A stretch of DNA of 53,640 nt from Bacteroidales bacterium (GTDB lineage: Bacteria; Bacteroidota; Bacteroidia; Bacteroidales; F082): assembly GCA_017616735.1 (NCBI GenBank), contig JAFZXP010000031.1:1-53640 (forward strand), in the 5' to 3' direction. This document shows, one piece after another, positions 35,501 to 43,856 of this stretch. Numbering within the stretch: position 1 is the stretch's first letter; each line of letters starts with the position of its first letter. The notes beneath the pieces were generated by a model that worked only from the letters and a program-made list of their open reading frames with translations, searched no databases and was not told the DNA's origin. Made by a program: the position numbers and the translations under genes.

Positions 35501-38349
35501 ACCTTCTTAACTACTCCTCCTGTTGCTGTTGTAATAATCCCAGAGTTGCTGTTATTTATTCGGAGTTGTATAGCATCGTCATTAGGATAAGATTGTCCTG
35601 CATACACGGCTTCCGAATTCGAATGAATATTTGACCAGCCTATATAAGAGCTTCCACTTAAGTTAAGGAGTGAAGGTGTAAGTGCATCTGTTACCATTGG
35701 AGCGAACACTGCTGTAACTGTAACATTTTCAGCTGGCATTGTGAATGTGGTTCCCGTTTGCGTAGCGTCACCGTTGATGCTGAAACCGCTCATGCCATAG
35801 CCTTGTGCAGGATTCGGAACGATAGTAACTGTTTGACCTGTTTGAGCTGTTGTTGCAGCCTGACCACCAACTGTGAACGAAATGCTTCCGTGATCCACTG
35901 TAGCCGCAGTAAGAGTCCATGTTGTAGCATCCCACTGGGCATATAAGGTGATGTCTTCAGTGATATTGAATTTGTCACCACCATCGTAGGTTGTACCTGT
36001 TCCGTCGTCTTTGGTATCCCATGCAATGAAATAATAACCTGTTCTTGCCATTGCACCCTTGCCGAGAACTGTTACTTCCTGATTATAGGAATAGTTGTTA
36101 TTATCTGTAGGGACATTGGTTACGCCTTCTGCATTGCCACTGTATGTGACGTGAGCATTGGTAACGCTACCTGTGACATTCACGTACTTGGTTGTAGCAT
36201 TGGTAGATGAAAGGACAATTCTATCAGAATAATCATCTATATCTTTGCCAACTTTCAAACGCACTGCAATTTGTTCATTGACCACGCTGTTATTGGTTGC
36301 TGTAAGAGTTATAGAATTGCCCCAAGTTTCTAAATCTGTTGACATTACGAAATCACTTGAAGCGCCGTTTTCCAACTCAACAGTAATATCTCCTTGAAGA
36401 TTTGTGCCATTAACGGTAATGGTTTCATAAGTGATAGCATTTTCAGGAGCTGATACAATATAATTGGGTGCTGCCAAAGATGAAGCTGGTGAAGTAGTGA
36501 TTGCAGGTGCGGTATATGCGGCAATATCGCCTTCAATATATTGTGTTATTTGTTTAGTGTTACTATATATGTAATAAACACCCTTTACTCTATATGTCTT
36601 GCCATTTTCTAATGTTGGCAGTGAAATTCCTCCTGCATAAGGTTTAATTGTGTTAGTACCATCTGAAAACGAAGAATTGGAACTGTTATATGTCAAAGTT
36701 CCTAAATCAACATAAGAACCAAGATATTTTCCTCCGTTTTCTCCACAAATAGTAGCTAAAGAAACTGTATATGGAGTCAAATCACCAGCATCGCTTTGTG
36801 TTAAACCAGTACCTGATGAGTATGTTAAACTTGTCAATTCAGAGCCTCCATCATATAATTGGACTTTACAAGCTTTTGTTCCGGAGTACTTCTTTTCCTT
36901 TGTAAAACCATGGCTTGATCCATATATAACCAAACCATATTGTCCATCCGTCATATAAGCTTTGTTGCTTGTCGTATAAACAACAGCCCAATCGTTGAAT
37001 GTAATTGCCACATCGGCTGGAGTAGTATTGGCCGTGGTTGCTGCAGAGAAAATATCACTCATTGTTGTAAGAGGATACATAACAGTATAAGTTGCCGATG
37101 CAACAGAACTGCTAACATTATTCTTTATAGCGATTGCTTTGATTGTTGTTTCACCTTCTACGACTGAAACACCATTTCCATCGTATGCTGTTCCGTTATT
37201 TGCTGCTGGTGTAGAGCCATCGGTAGTATAATAAATGGTTGCGCCATTAGTTTCACAGGTTATGGCAACTAACAGATCTTCAAAATATGTTCCTTCGTCT
37301 TCATCGAATTCAGGTGTTTCCACTGTAATAGCAGCTTGATTGATAGATACTCTGCTTGACTCAACTGTATTGTTTTTCAATGAAAAATATGCATGACGTG
37401 CTACACCAGTGTTTTCGCTAACAGGAATAGTTAAAGTTTTAGGTGATGAAGACCCGTCGTAAGCTATTGTTCCAATCCAATCAGGCTTTGTAGTCGTAGT
37501 ACCGCCAACAGCTGCAGTGTAGAACTGTACTGAACTAGCAGTCAACGTTTGATCTGTTGCAACCTCAATAACGACATTTTGTGCAGCAGTTGTTATATCG
37601 GCCGTGGTTGGAGAAACATTGATGTAATTGCCTGCTGCAACAAAATTAGCCGTTACCGTCGCATTTGCAGTTCCCATTGTAAATGTTGTTGGGTTGGTCG
37701 ATGTACTTGACAAAGTTGAGCCTGTTCCACTAACCTCCCAACTGCTAAATGTGTAACCTGATGCTGGTGTAGCAGTGAGGGTAACTTTACCGCCTTCAGC
37801 CACTGAAGCACCAGATGCAACTGGTGTTGAGGTATTGTAAACAACACCAGCAATACTTCCGTTGGTTGCGGAATATGTAAGAGTGTGGGTTGGAGTGTAC
37901 TCAACTGTTATTGATGCAGTTTGTGGTGTATTTGAGCCACCAGATATTTTAAAATATGAATATGATCCTGATATAGCAGAGCCATTAGTAGCACTTGTAT
38001 TAATATTATTGGAAGCTGTGCCAACTTTTATTGTAAAACTAGCATTTCCTTCTACTGTTATTTTTGTGATAATTCCAGGAATTGGTGTAGTATTATATAA
38101 ATTACCGCTATTTGATTTGAACTGTAATTTATTACTGCTAATCATAACATTGGAGCTAACTATTGTTAAACCACCAATTGTATGATTTCCGTCATATGCA
38201 GCATAGCCTGATCCACTGTTTGGTTTAGTAAAATTAGAAGTATTAATAACATAATCGGTTCTGGTTTGTCCCAACAACCTTATCGGTTGGACGATTAAAC
38301 TTAGCAGCATTACTACAGCCGCAATTAAGAAAGTAATTTTTCTTTTCAT
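32509..38349 (-). CDS. Giant multidomain T9SS surface protein (cassette 2)
   Basis: 1946 residues. Signal peptide about 1-28. In order: an unnamed beta domain (30-150); an InlB-type B repeat nearly identical to cassette 1 (155-238); a BACON-like region (240-342); a chitobiase-type Ig domain with IYYTTDGS (343-423); an OB-like domain (425-610); a second BACON-like region (620-730); Listeria-Bacteroides repeats (735-807, 1038-1113 and about 1238-1312); an InlB-like repeat (808-885); a discoidin-like region (890-1035); a fibronectin-like piece (1120-1230); and a T9SS type A sorting domain (ELQVFDVMGRMVM, ending VQKIVVE). The last 230 residues align well with cassette 1. It is a probable adhesin; the ligand is unknown. 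Confidence 0.85.
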   Translation of the reverse strand: MKRKITFLIAAVVMLLSLIVQPIRLLGQTRTDYVINTSNFTKPNSGSGYAAYDGNHTIGGLTIVSSNVMISSNKLQFKSNSGNLYNTTPIPGIITKITVEGNASFTIKVGTASNNINTSATNGSAISGSYSYFKISGGSNTPQTASITVEYTPTHTLTYSATNGSIAGVVYNTSTPVASGASVAEGGKVTLTATPASGYTFSSWEVSGTGSTLSSTSTNPTTFTMGTANATVTANFVAAGNYINVSPTTADITTAAQNVVIEVATDQTLTASSVQFYTAAVGGTTTTKPDWIGTIAYDGSSSPKTLTIPVSENTGVARHAYFSLKNNTVESSRVSINQAAITVETPEFDEDEGTYFEDLLVAITCETNGATIYYTTDGSTPAANNGTAYDGNGVSVVEGETTIKAIAIKNNVSSSVASATYTVMYPLTTMSDIFSAATTANTTPADVAITFNDWAVVYTTSNKAYMTDGQYGLVIYGSSHGFTKEKKYSGTKACKVQLYDGGSELTSLTYSSGTGLTQSDAGDLTPYTVSLATICGENGGKYLGSYVDLGTLTYNSSNSSFSDGTNTIKPYAGGISLPTLENGKTYRVKGVYYIYSNTKQITQYIEGDIAAYTAPAITTSPASSLAAPNYIVSAPENAITYETITVNGTNLQGDITVELENGASSDFVMSTDLETWGNSITLTATNNSVVNEQIAVRLKVGKDIDDYSDRIVLSSTNATTKYVNVTGSVTNAHVTYSGNAEGVTNVPTDNNNYSYNQEVTVLGKGAMARTGYYFIAWDTKDDGTGTTYDGGDKFNITEDITLYAQWDATTWTLTAATVDHGSISFTVGGQAATTAQTGQTVTIVPNPAQGYGMSGFSINGDATQTGTTFTMPAENVTVTAVFAPMVTDALTPSLLNLSGSSYIGWSNIHSNSEAVYAGQSYPNDDAIQLRINNSNSGIITTATGGVVKKVKVIWSGSSGNLYVYGKNAAYASAEDLYTNTSENHGKAGTLLGTIAYTDSNNGAVLEINNDTVTYIGVRSKSGAIYISQIEITWAAPTHTLTYDAHGGSGTMAGADSQYLYNTVVTVLANGYTAPENQMFAKWNDKADGSGKDYAVGDTLKMPRNDKTLYAIWQDACNTTATMAAATATKEYVNTAGTPSFKINLSSAVSALSECSEISEYGFVYSTENTTPTVGGENCTKIVKGNANPTVNEAFTDEIANAPLNTTYYVRSFATNIVGTAYSPAVASVSTGDAYNHYTISYTTNGEDEASTTTIYEGNKISNLIEPTAANIPAGYTFVGWSASAVVLTDEEPTFVENGGSITGDMSLEAVFAIKTEDEQIADNYLTITNKNFTDALGSSYSTETIVKTIGTTNYNIEVNACEQSSLCQMRDNATLSYIYVPTLPGNITNISTTECHNAGDNDYTGTIHIKNKKTRGNVDTDDITKSELSNATSFSINLTGNDKSFYLLTSAGLRIKDLTITYRAETMIVTYSNYCTSVSAIEDDDLPINNDNELTESFTISGVNYLDTYIIVPNGITLTVNGTLGNSDPDFLVIKDGGQLICSNSVAATFKKTMPTPAAPSTKDEPVDVYGWELISSPVHDDNPSTIAVTNVTNLTTSTYDMFAYDEENSQWLNQKNNGGAAGFSSLSNGQGYMYRNNGQELSFVGNTNVETFTKDLTYTPGDLAGFHLVGNPYSESITLMNTTLFSATEQLDTQLSAYYILENNGSAWKTDLAANTPIANKQGFLIQIPSDATKIQFSRTARTVDPGKKNHDNIKFMVANSQFEDVTYALFDKALPLNKIDHRNSEVPMIYINQNNQDYAVATMTDDTKAFNLGFKAGTMGKYTLSYKADGNFDYIHVIDRMTGEDIDMLLEGEYSFIGTPNDNANRFIVKLGYNAGNESSENEIFAYQSGNDIVVNGEGELQVFDVMGRMVMTQRINGIETINVPTNGMYIFRLNEKVQKIVVE

Positions 38350-38476
38350 TTTTTGTTAGTTTTTTGTTTGTTAATTTATTTTGTTTGATTATTTCTTTGA
38401 CTTAAATTATCATTATTAAAAAATACTTAGCAACACTTGGGATTCATATCAATGTTTCAATTCTGTTTTACATTTA

Positions 38477-39598
38477 TTAACATTGGCATGATGTTCCATA
38501 AATAGGCTGCCATTTGCCACTCTGATACTCAAAATGAATTTCTTGAAAAACATTCTTGTCAGGACACTTAACACAATATCTATTGGGGCGTCTTAAAAAA
38601 GTTTTACATCCAACCTGATCTTTTTTGTGATAAGTTCTAACCCAAATAATATAATTCCCATGAATCTTTGAATACACCTGCTTATTATATTTGGAACCAT
38701 GATGTGGCGCTGTTATAATAATACTACTAGTATATGTATTATGAGTTTTGAAGACGCAATCTGAATCTGCAGAGAAACGGACTACAGGCACTATTTCTTT
38801 CCAGAACTCAAACACCAATGAAAAATGATTTACTGCAGATAAATTCACTGCCTTAACAAAATGTTTGGATTTTAAAATTTTTATATAACCCACAAATACG
38901 GAATATAAACCATATTTTGTGATACATACGGGTCTTGAGTTGAGTGGAATAAAGCCATATATATAAGGCGCTACATATGGTAGTTTTATATTCCTAAACC
39001 ATAAAATTTTACATCCCTTTTGAATCGCCAATGAAACTATTCTGATTATATTATTTAATTTGTCGACTAAAGGATGAGATGAGTATTGTCTTGAAAACGT
39101 TGTGAATGCGTTATTTTTTGAACTCTTTTTGGAGTATGATATATCTATATTATTAATATCAGCCATCAGAGCTCCAACATCGGTGGCATATATAAATTCA
39201 TTACCAAATAACTCATCAATATCATATCCATTCCATTCCTCGCTGTTTTCTTCATTATACTCTTCTCGCAAATGCTTTTCAATATCTGACCATACTTTAA
39301 CCCTATCTCTGTTTACAATAGCATAAGTAACTATTGTACACCATAGCTCAGGTAGCCAAATCTCATCAATAGCAATGGGATTATTACTCATTTTTAGCAA
39401 TCCGATAAAACCGCGTGAATGGTCAGAATCATTGTGTGAACATATTGCAACATCAATTTTATCGATATTCTTCGCTTTAAGGAGTTTCGTTATTCTGTCT
39501 TGGTTTCCACCAGAATCAAAAAGATACATTCTGTCGCCGTCTTCCAAGAGGAAAGCGTCGCCTTCAGGAACTGGTAATGCTGTAAATGTCAAACTCAT
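38477..39598 (-). CDS. MBL-fold metallohydrolase (ComEC-like)
   Basis: 373 residues. The start EGDAFLLEDGDRMYLFDSGG and the metal motif SHNDSDHSRGF (HxDxDH) near residue 54 define the metallo-beta-lactamase fold. The stretch IIITAPHHGSKYN near residue 295 is the second metal region, of the type seen in ComEC-like hydrolases. The C-terminal part has a Cys cluster (CVKCPDK and CQC), perhaps another metal site. No membrane segments of ComEC are present. It stands alone, A/T-rich, next to accessory genes, so a role in defence or nucleic-acid processing is possible but unproven. Confidence 0.75.
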   Translation of the reverse strand: MSLTFTALPVPEGDAFLLEDGDRMYLFDSGGNQDRITKLLKAKNIDKIDVAICSHNDSDHSRGFIGLLKMSNNPIAIDEIWLPELWCTIVTYAIVNRDRVKVWSDIEKHLREEYNEENSEEWNGYDIDELFGNEFIYATDVGALMADINNIDISYSKKSSKNNAFTTFSRQYSSHPLVDKLNNIIRIVSLAIQKGCKILWFRNIKLPYVAPYIYGFIPLNSRPVCITKYGLYSVFVGYIKILKSKHFVKAVNLSAVNHFSLVFEFWKEIVPVVRFSADSDCVFKTHNTYTSSIIITAPHHGSKYNKQVYSKIHGNYIIWVRTYHKKDQVGCKTFLRRPNRYCVKCPDKNVFQEIHFEYQSGKWQPIYGTSCQC

Positions 39599-40029
39599 AA
39601 TATCTTTTATTATCCTAGTTTGTTGTTCATTGTGTGAGATTTATTCACCAGAGGTGAATGCTTTCGCTTCGCTCGGGTCTCCGTTCCGCTTCGCTTCAGT
39701 CGAAATGACGGGGAAGCTTGGCTCGAAACTGCAGGGCACGAAAAAAGGCGTCAGCTATTTCGCTTACGCTTATTATCTCGGGAGGCTCTGGTCAACCTAT
39801 GCAGTAATAAGCACGAAATGCTCACGCCAAAAGCGCGAACTTCCGCCAACTTATTCCCCTGCTTTAAAATTTACCAGATTTTCCGAGAGAGAATAAGAGC
39901 GTAAAGCCCTGTTTTTTAATATGTTATCCTATACTTTTTCTTACTTTATCTCCTTTTTTACCGTTTTTTTAACGGTGCAAATTTAGCATTAATTTTTTAA
40001 TAAGGTGATTAATTTTAAAAAATCTCATG
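39599..40029. other. Gap without a recognisable gene
   Basis: I see a small hairpin at 39644-39660 (ATTCACC/GGTGAAT), then a G/C-rich piece (39665-39710) that contains CGCTTCGCTTCAGTCGAAATGACGG-like sequence often seen between genes in Bacteroidota. From 39890 the DNA is A/T-rich with T runs. The one long frame crossing this piece overlaps the MBL gene antisense and looks like chance. Confidence 0.5.
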
Positions 40030-40122
40030 CTATCGACCTACAGCCCAGCGGGTAAAATCCACCTCCGCCTCAACCCTTTTCTCAATTATATCGGGCAGTG
40101 ACGGGAAAAAATCTATGCCGGT
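40030..40122 (-). pseudogene. Fragment of a NUC1 nuclease gene (last 30 codons)
   Basis: On the minus strand this reads TGIDFFPSLPDIIEKR and VEAEVDFTRWAVGR, then stop. The intact gene at 30079-30846 ends TGIDFFPSLPDKIEKR, VEAEVDFTQWTVKP. Nothing upstream of the fragment continues the gene, so it is a truncated remnant of a diverged copy. Confidence 0.85.
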
Positions 40123-40142
40123 TCTCTAGAACGGTCATCTGA

Positions 40143-40178
40143 GGAATGCCAGCATGTCGCTGTCGCAAAACAGCAGAC
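40143..40178 (-). pseudogene. Fragment of a YgjP-like peptidase gene
   Basis: The minus strand encodes LLFCDSDMLAFL; the intact gene at 23182-23865 has LLYRESDMIAFL, and the DNA matches at roughly 29 of 36 positions. Only this small piece remains. Confidence 0.6.
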
Positions 40179-40274
40179 GTAATAGTTATTTTAGGAATTC
40201 AAGTAACCTATCAGGAGAAATCTCCATTTTCTTAACGGCACAGAGACTTGTGCCTAGCCTGTCTGAAATATCTG

Positions 40275-40440
40275 CTCAGGCACCTGTTTGGGAGCAATCT
40301 CCATTTCGGGTGAAAGCATAAGGTGGTTTCTGTGTTCCTCCACGTCTTTCAACAGGTTTTGATGTCACAATTTGTGATATCAAAACATTATCTTGCTGTC
40401 TTTCAATCGAATTGGAGATCACAATTTGTGACCGGTTCTG
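40275..40440 (-). pseudogene. Remnant of an ORF6N-domain gene
   Basis: One minus-strand frame reads SQIVISNSIERQQDN and then ISQIVTSKPVERRGGTQ, KPPYAFT, which is the conserved core of ORF6N (compare RWGGTRKLPYAFT in the intact protein at 31015-32001). A stop follows soon and there is no start. Two TCACAAATTGTGA-like palindromes lie inside. Confidence 0.65.
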
Positions 40441-40442
40441 AA

Positions 40443-42005
40443 TTATCGTCTGGCTTCTTTTTCTTTGCCATAACTGTAATTTTTAAATATTAACTTGTCG
40501 AGATAATTTTTATCGACTAGCACTTCCCAATATCCATTCTTGTCGCCGCCAACACGATTGACAACACCATTTTTCTTCATTGCATCAAGATTTCTCCAGA
40601 CAGTCGTCCTCTCAATATCCAGTTGCTTAGCAATCTCCTCGTAAGTGGCAAACTTGTTCTCTTGTATAATTGGAAGAATTTTCTTTTGCGTCTTGCTGAG
40701 TTTTACAGTTGCATTTACAGTTGCATTTACAGTTGCATTTGCAGGTGCATCCTTCGTTTCAATCGACAGCACCAGCTTCACCTGCATCAGCTCGCGCTGC
40801 TCTATCAATTCAGGCTTCAGCCAGTGCTTTTCGTTCCAAGCGCTCAGAATGAGTGGGAATCCGGAACCCAGGTTCTCGCCAAAGCCAATCATACGGAACA
40901 TGTTCTGTATGCGCTGGTTTCTGGCCCTAGTTTCCTCGCCGGCATATATTTGCTCTACGGGCAAACGCAGCAAGCCAGGGTTCGTAAACACAAACTTGTT
41001 GTCGTACTTCTCCACTTTAAGCACGCTGTTCAGCATCAAGTCGGCATGAATAATACAATTCGTCATCGCTTCGCGTACAGCCTTGTGTTGAGGCGTGTCA
41101 TCATCGCGCTCCATACCAACCATCTTAAAGGGACGCGGCAGTTCCTTGGTCAACTTGGGGAGCACCATCGTAACGAAATTGAAGAGGTTGTTCTCCCAAG
41201 TGCCGTCGTATGTCAAGCGGTCGCTATACCGCTGGTCGCCTATCAACCCTGACTTGTCAATATAATCCAGTCGCAGGTTGTCGAAACGGTCACGAATAGG
41301 CAAGCCCTTACCAAACATCAACAAACCAGCCATATTCAGGCATTCCATCCCGCTCTCACGATCCAACGTAAAACCTCCCATTTGGCGCAGGAACTCCGTA
41401 TGATCTAGGTTGTTGAAAGGATGGTCTGGGTATCTGTTATGAAACCGCTGACGATAGTGCTCTATCGTTGGAATATCTATGTCGTCCATCGTGTAATGCT
41501 TCAAGAACAGGTGGTCGTTGCCATCGTGGTTAGCATCGCGCATCATCATCGTAATCATTTCCTCAGGGCAATGATAGTCACCCTCATGATTACGAACAAA
41601 CGTACCACGCAGCGGATTGTTGTTGATATAGACGGGACGAGTATTGTAGTCAGCCATTGGCACCCTGATAGCCACCACATTCTTCCCTTCCAATTCCACC
41701 GTCTCAACATCTTCATCCTTCAACAGGTTCACATTCACCTTCTCGGGATTATTCGCGATGTTCCAGAAATCTTTGCGAATCTTGGCGGCATTGTCAACAC
41801 CAGTTATGGTAAACCGCTTGGCGATATCATGCTCCTTCAAGTCCTCATCGACACCAAGCAGAATCAGTCCGCCGTATGTGTTGGCAAACGCTGAATACGT
41901 CTTCCAAGCATCCATCGGCACATTCGATTGTGCTTTCTTGCATTCTAGCGTCACTCGTTCGCCTTTCAGCAATGTTTCTTTTATTGTTTTCTCGTCTATT
42001 ACCAT
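40443..42005 (-). CDS. AlbA_2-domain (Schlafen-like) ATP-binding protein 1
   Basis: 520 residues. Residues about 1-130 are an AlbA_2 domain (ERVTLECKKAQSNVPMDAWKTYSAFANTYGGLILLGVDED). A central part includes REAMTNCIIHADLM and GFGENLGSGFP, the GHKL-type ATP-binding region (HATPase_c_4). A C-terminal winged helix follows at about 445-505 (KFATYEEIAKQLDIERTTVWRNL). Between them is a repeat NATVNATVNATV encoded by three exact 12-bp units. Such proteins are found as regulators or in defence islands; the role here is not known. The last residues (LDKLIFKNYSYG) overlap a copy of a leader sequence also seen upstream of both AlbA genes. Confidence 0.83.
   Translation of the reverse strand: MVIDEKTIKETLLKGERVTLECKKAQSNVPMDAWKTYSAFANTYGGLILLGVDEDLKEHDIAKRFTITGVDNAAKIRKDFWNIANNPEKVNVNLLKDEDVETVELEGKNVVAIRVPMADYNTRPVYINNNPLRGTFVRNHEGDYHCPEEMITMMMRDANHDGNDHLFLKHYTMDDIDIPTIEHYRQRFHNRYPDHPFNNLDHTEFLRQMGGFTLDRESGMECLNMAGLLMFGKGLPIRDRFDNLRLDYIDKSGLIGDQRYSDRLTYDGTWENNLFNFVTMVLPKLTKELPRPFKMVGMERDDDTPQHKAVREAMTNCIIHADLMLNSVLKVEKYDNKFVFTNPGLLRLPVEQIYAGEETRARNQRIQNMFRMIGFGENLGSGFPLILSAWNEKHWLKPELIEQRELMQVKLVLSIETKDAPANATVNATVNATVKLSKTQKKILPIIQENKFATYEEIAKQLDIERTTVWRNLDAMKKNGVVNRVGGDKNGYWEVLVDKNYLDKLIFKNYSYGKEKEARR
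40705..40752. repeat. 12-bp tandem repeat in AlbA_2 gene 1
   Basis: Three identical units ACAGTTGCATTT (40705-40740) and one decayed unit. The length is a multiple of three, so copy changes would keep the frame and only change linker length. Confidence 0.9.
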
Positions 42006-42219
42006 ATCTTTACAACGTTTTTATCTCGTTTTTAATGCTAACAAGCCATTAGCCATTAACCGTGTATCATTAACCATATATAATAGTATGCAGAAATTCG
42101 GAAATGTTACATATTACTTCATACTTTGTTCATTTTTAATTAAAACTGTCAACTGCCGGCTGATAAACGGTAATTCGTGACCGCACCAAGATTCTCAAGA
42201 ACGGTCATCTGCTGGATGG

Positions 42220-42279
42220 CAATCAATTTTTAAATATTAACCTGACAAAGTTACAGCCGACCCATGGAATTAGTCGTAC
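42220..42279 (-). promoter_or_regulatory. Shared leader/promoter element upstream of AlbA_2 gene 1
   Basis: The sequence TTTTTAAATATTAACCTGACAAAGTTACAGCC and CCATGGAATTAGTCGTA matches 43985-44035 upstream of AlbA_2 gene 2. It contains CAAAGTTA (42246-42253), TAACTTTG on the minus strand, a good -7 box. The leader to the start at 42005 would be about 235 nt and shares the AAATGTTACATA word with the other. Confidence 0.6.
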
Positions 42280-43856
42280 TACTTTAACAACTGCCACTCT
42301 CCCTTAACTTTCGAGTGCTCTGGGTTGATATATCTGAGTTTCTTCAAATCGTTGATAGCACGTAGAATAGTACTTTCGCTGACACCAAGATTATCTTGAA
42401 GCCATGAGTACTTGGCTTTGCGATTCAACTTGATAGCCTGATAAACATTCCATGTGACCATCGTCGGGAAATCAGAAATAGACAAATTTGGCTGTTTTCT
42501 TCCTTCATTTTCCGTCAAATTTGACGGTTTTTCTGACGGTTTTTGGTCATATTCCGTCAAATTTGACGGTTTTTGTGACCCTTTTTCTGACCTTTTTTGC
42601 AATTCCTCTTCTGTCAGGAATCCTTTCGCCACCGCTTCTGCCGTTGCCCTCTCTCCCCGTGGCGACTTGTTTTCCGTCACCAGCACAGCCGTCTGATAGC
42701 TGAAGTCATAAATGGCCTCGCCGTTCTCGTTGGCCTTTAAATCCTTCTGAACCCTCTGCACACCTCGACTATGGCGGTTCACAAAACCCAACACCTTCAT
42801 CGCCTCTGCCACCACGATATTGCGATAGTCGTTTACTTTGGGAAAGTTCTGTTCATTGGCTCGTCCATACAATCCGCCGTGATTCATAATCTCAATGCGG
42901 TTATCGTATTGGTAGAACTGTATTGGCCCGTTGCTGGTGTAGTCACGATGACAGATGGCATTCATCAGCAGCTCACGAGTAGCCCAATAAGGATAATCCA
43001 CAAACGGGTCTTCACGTGTCGAACTGACAGGTATCGGACGACGGTTGGCAATTGTTGTCTCTACAAACGTGTCCAGCTCCTGAAGCGTCGTGCACAGGTT
43101 CGACTTGAACTCATGCTCCGTCATAATATCACCCGCACGATCCTTTCCGGCAAAGCGCACATACTGGATATACGCGCCAGGGATGAACTTCCACAGATTC
43201 TTCGCGAAGAACAGCATACCAGCATTCGTAGGGCAGTCGTATTTCGTATCGAAGAATCCGAACGATGCCATCTGCTCCTTCACGGTACGTCCCTCCTTGC
43301 GGTCTTCCTCAATCTCATCGTCAGTTAACGCCTTGGGCAGATAGTAGTGCTTGAACTTCTGCAAATCCAAGTTATCAATCGTAGCATTCAGACATGGCGA
43401 CGAGTCAAACGATGTCACATTCACCCTACGCTTTTCCATCAGGATGCGCTCATCATCCTCGTTGGCTACACCCTTGCGAGGCCCGATTCGAATCCATATA
43501 CGCCCTTTGTATCTTACTGGCGGAAAGATGGCTGGTTCCACCCTCACCATCACGATGTCGCCCTCCGGCATCGGTACCTTCTCCACCGTCATCGATGGCT
43601 GCGGCTGAATGTTGCCGTCCGTGCGGATAGCAGCCACATTCTTCAGCAACTCGTCCGTCACGTTCAAGCCCTTCACCTCGCCGTCGTCCGCAACACCCAA
43701 GAACAAGTATCCCGGCATCCGATGGTCAGGCAGGTCGTTGGCAAACGCACAAATCGCCTGTCCGAACTTATCCGTGTTCGTTGTCGAGATAGTACGCTCC
43801 ACCCTGTCGCTTTCCAAGTCGTTTAGCAGTATTTGTATTTCTTCTATTGTCATCAT
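42279..43856 (-). CDS. AlbA_2-domain (Schlafen-like) ATP-binding protein 2
   Basis: 525 residues. AlbA_2 domain at about 1-140 (ESDRVERTISTTNTDKFGQA, then PGYLFLGVADDGEVKG and RIGPRKGVAN). ATP-binding region: ATRELLMNAICHRDYTSNGP, IEIMNHGGLYG and GFVNRHSRGVQRV. A low-complexity linker (about 425-460) contains two KPSNLTE copies, and a winged helix ends the chain (WLQDNLGVSESTILRAINDLKKL). It is related in plan but not closely in sequence to AlbA_2 protein 1. Its promoter element is a repeat of the one before gene 1. Function unknown; a defence or regulatory role is inferred from the family and the accessory setting. Confidence 0.85.
   Translation of the reverse strand: MMTIEEIQILLNDLESDRVERTISTTNTDKFGQAICAFANDLPDHRMPGYLFLGVADDGEVKGLNVTDELLKNVAAIRTDGNIQPQPSMTVEKVPMPEGDIVMVRVEPAIFPPVRYKGRIWIRIGPRKGVANEDDERILMEKRRVNVTSFDSSPCLNATIDNLDLQKFKHYYLPKALTDDEIEEDRKEGRTVKEQMASFGFFDTKYDCPTNAGMLFFAKNLWKFIPGAYIQYVRFAGKDRAGDIMTEHEFKSNLCTTLQELDTFVETTIANRRPIPVSSTREDPFVDYPYWATRELLMNAICHRDYTSNGPIQFYQYDNRIEIMNHGGLYGRANEQNFPKVNDYRNIVVAEAMKVLGFVNRHSRGVQRVQKDLKANENGEAIYDFSYQTAVLVTENKSPRGERATAEAVAKGFLTEEELQKRSEKGSQKPSNLTEYDQKPSEKPSNLTENEGRKQPNLSISDFPTMVTWNVYQAIKLNRKAKYSWLQDNLGVSESTILRAINDLKKLRYINPEHSKVKGEWQLLK
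42512..42569. repeat. Palindromic repeat units in the linker of AlbA_2 gene 2
   Basis: CCGTCAAATTTGACGG, a perfect 16-bp palindrome, occurs at 42512-42527 and 42554-42569, exactly 42 bp apart, inside a larger repeat that encodes KPSNLTE twice. Confidence 0.9.

Noticed and set aside
39375-39896. Plus-strand frame of 173 codons crossing the start of the MBL gene
   Set aside because: Half is antisense to the MBL gene and half reads G/C-rich intergenic repeat; the translation looks random.
40129-40145. AGAACGGTCATCTG repeat as a possible attachment site
   Set aside because: Only two copies, both coding the same short peptide, no integrase nearby and no tRNA end; gene remnants explain it better.
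43480-43500. GATTCGAATCC, like a tRNA T-arm
   Set aside because: It codes for conserved residues of AlbA_2 protein 2 and has no matching tRNA arms around it.
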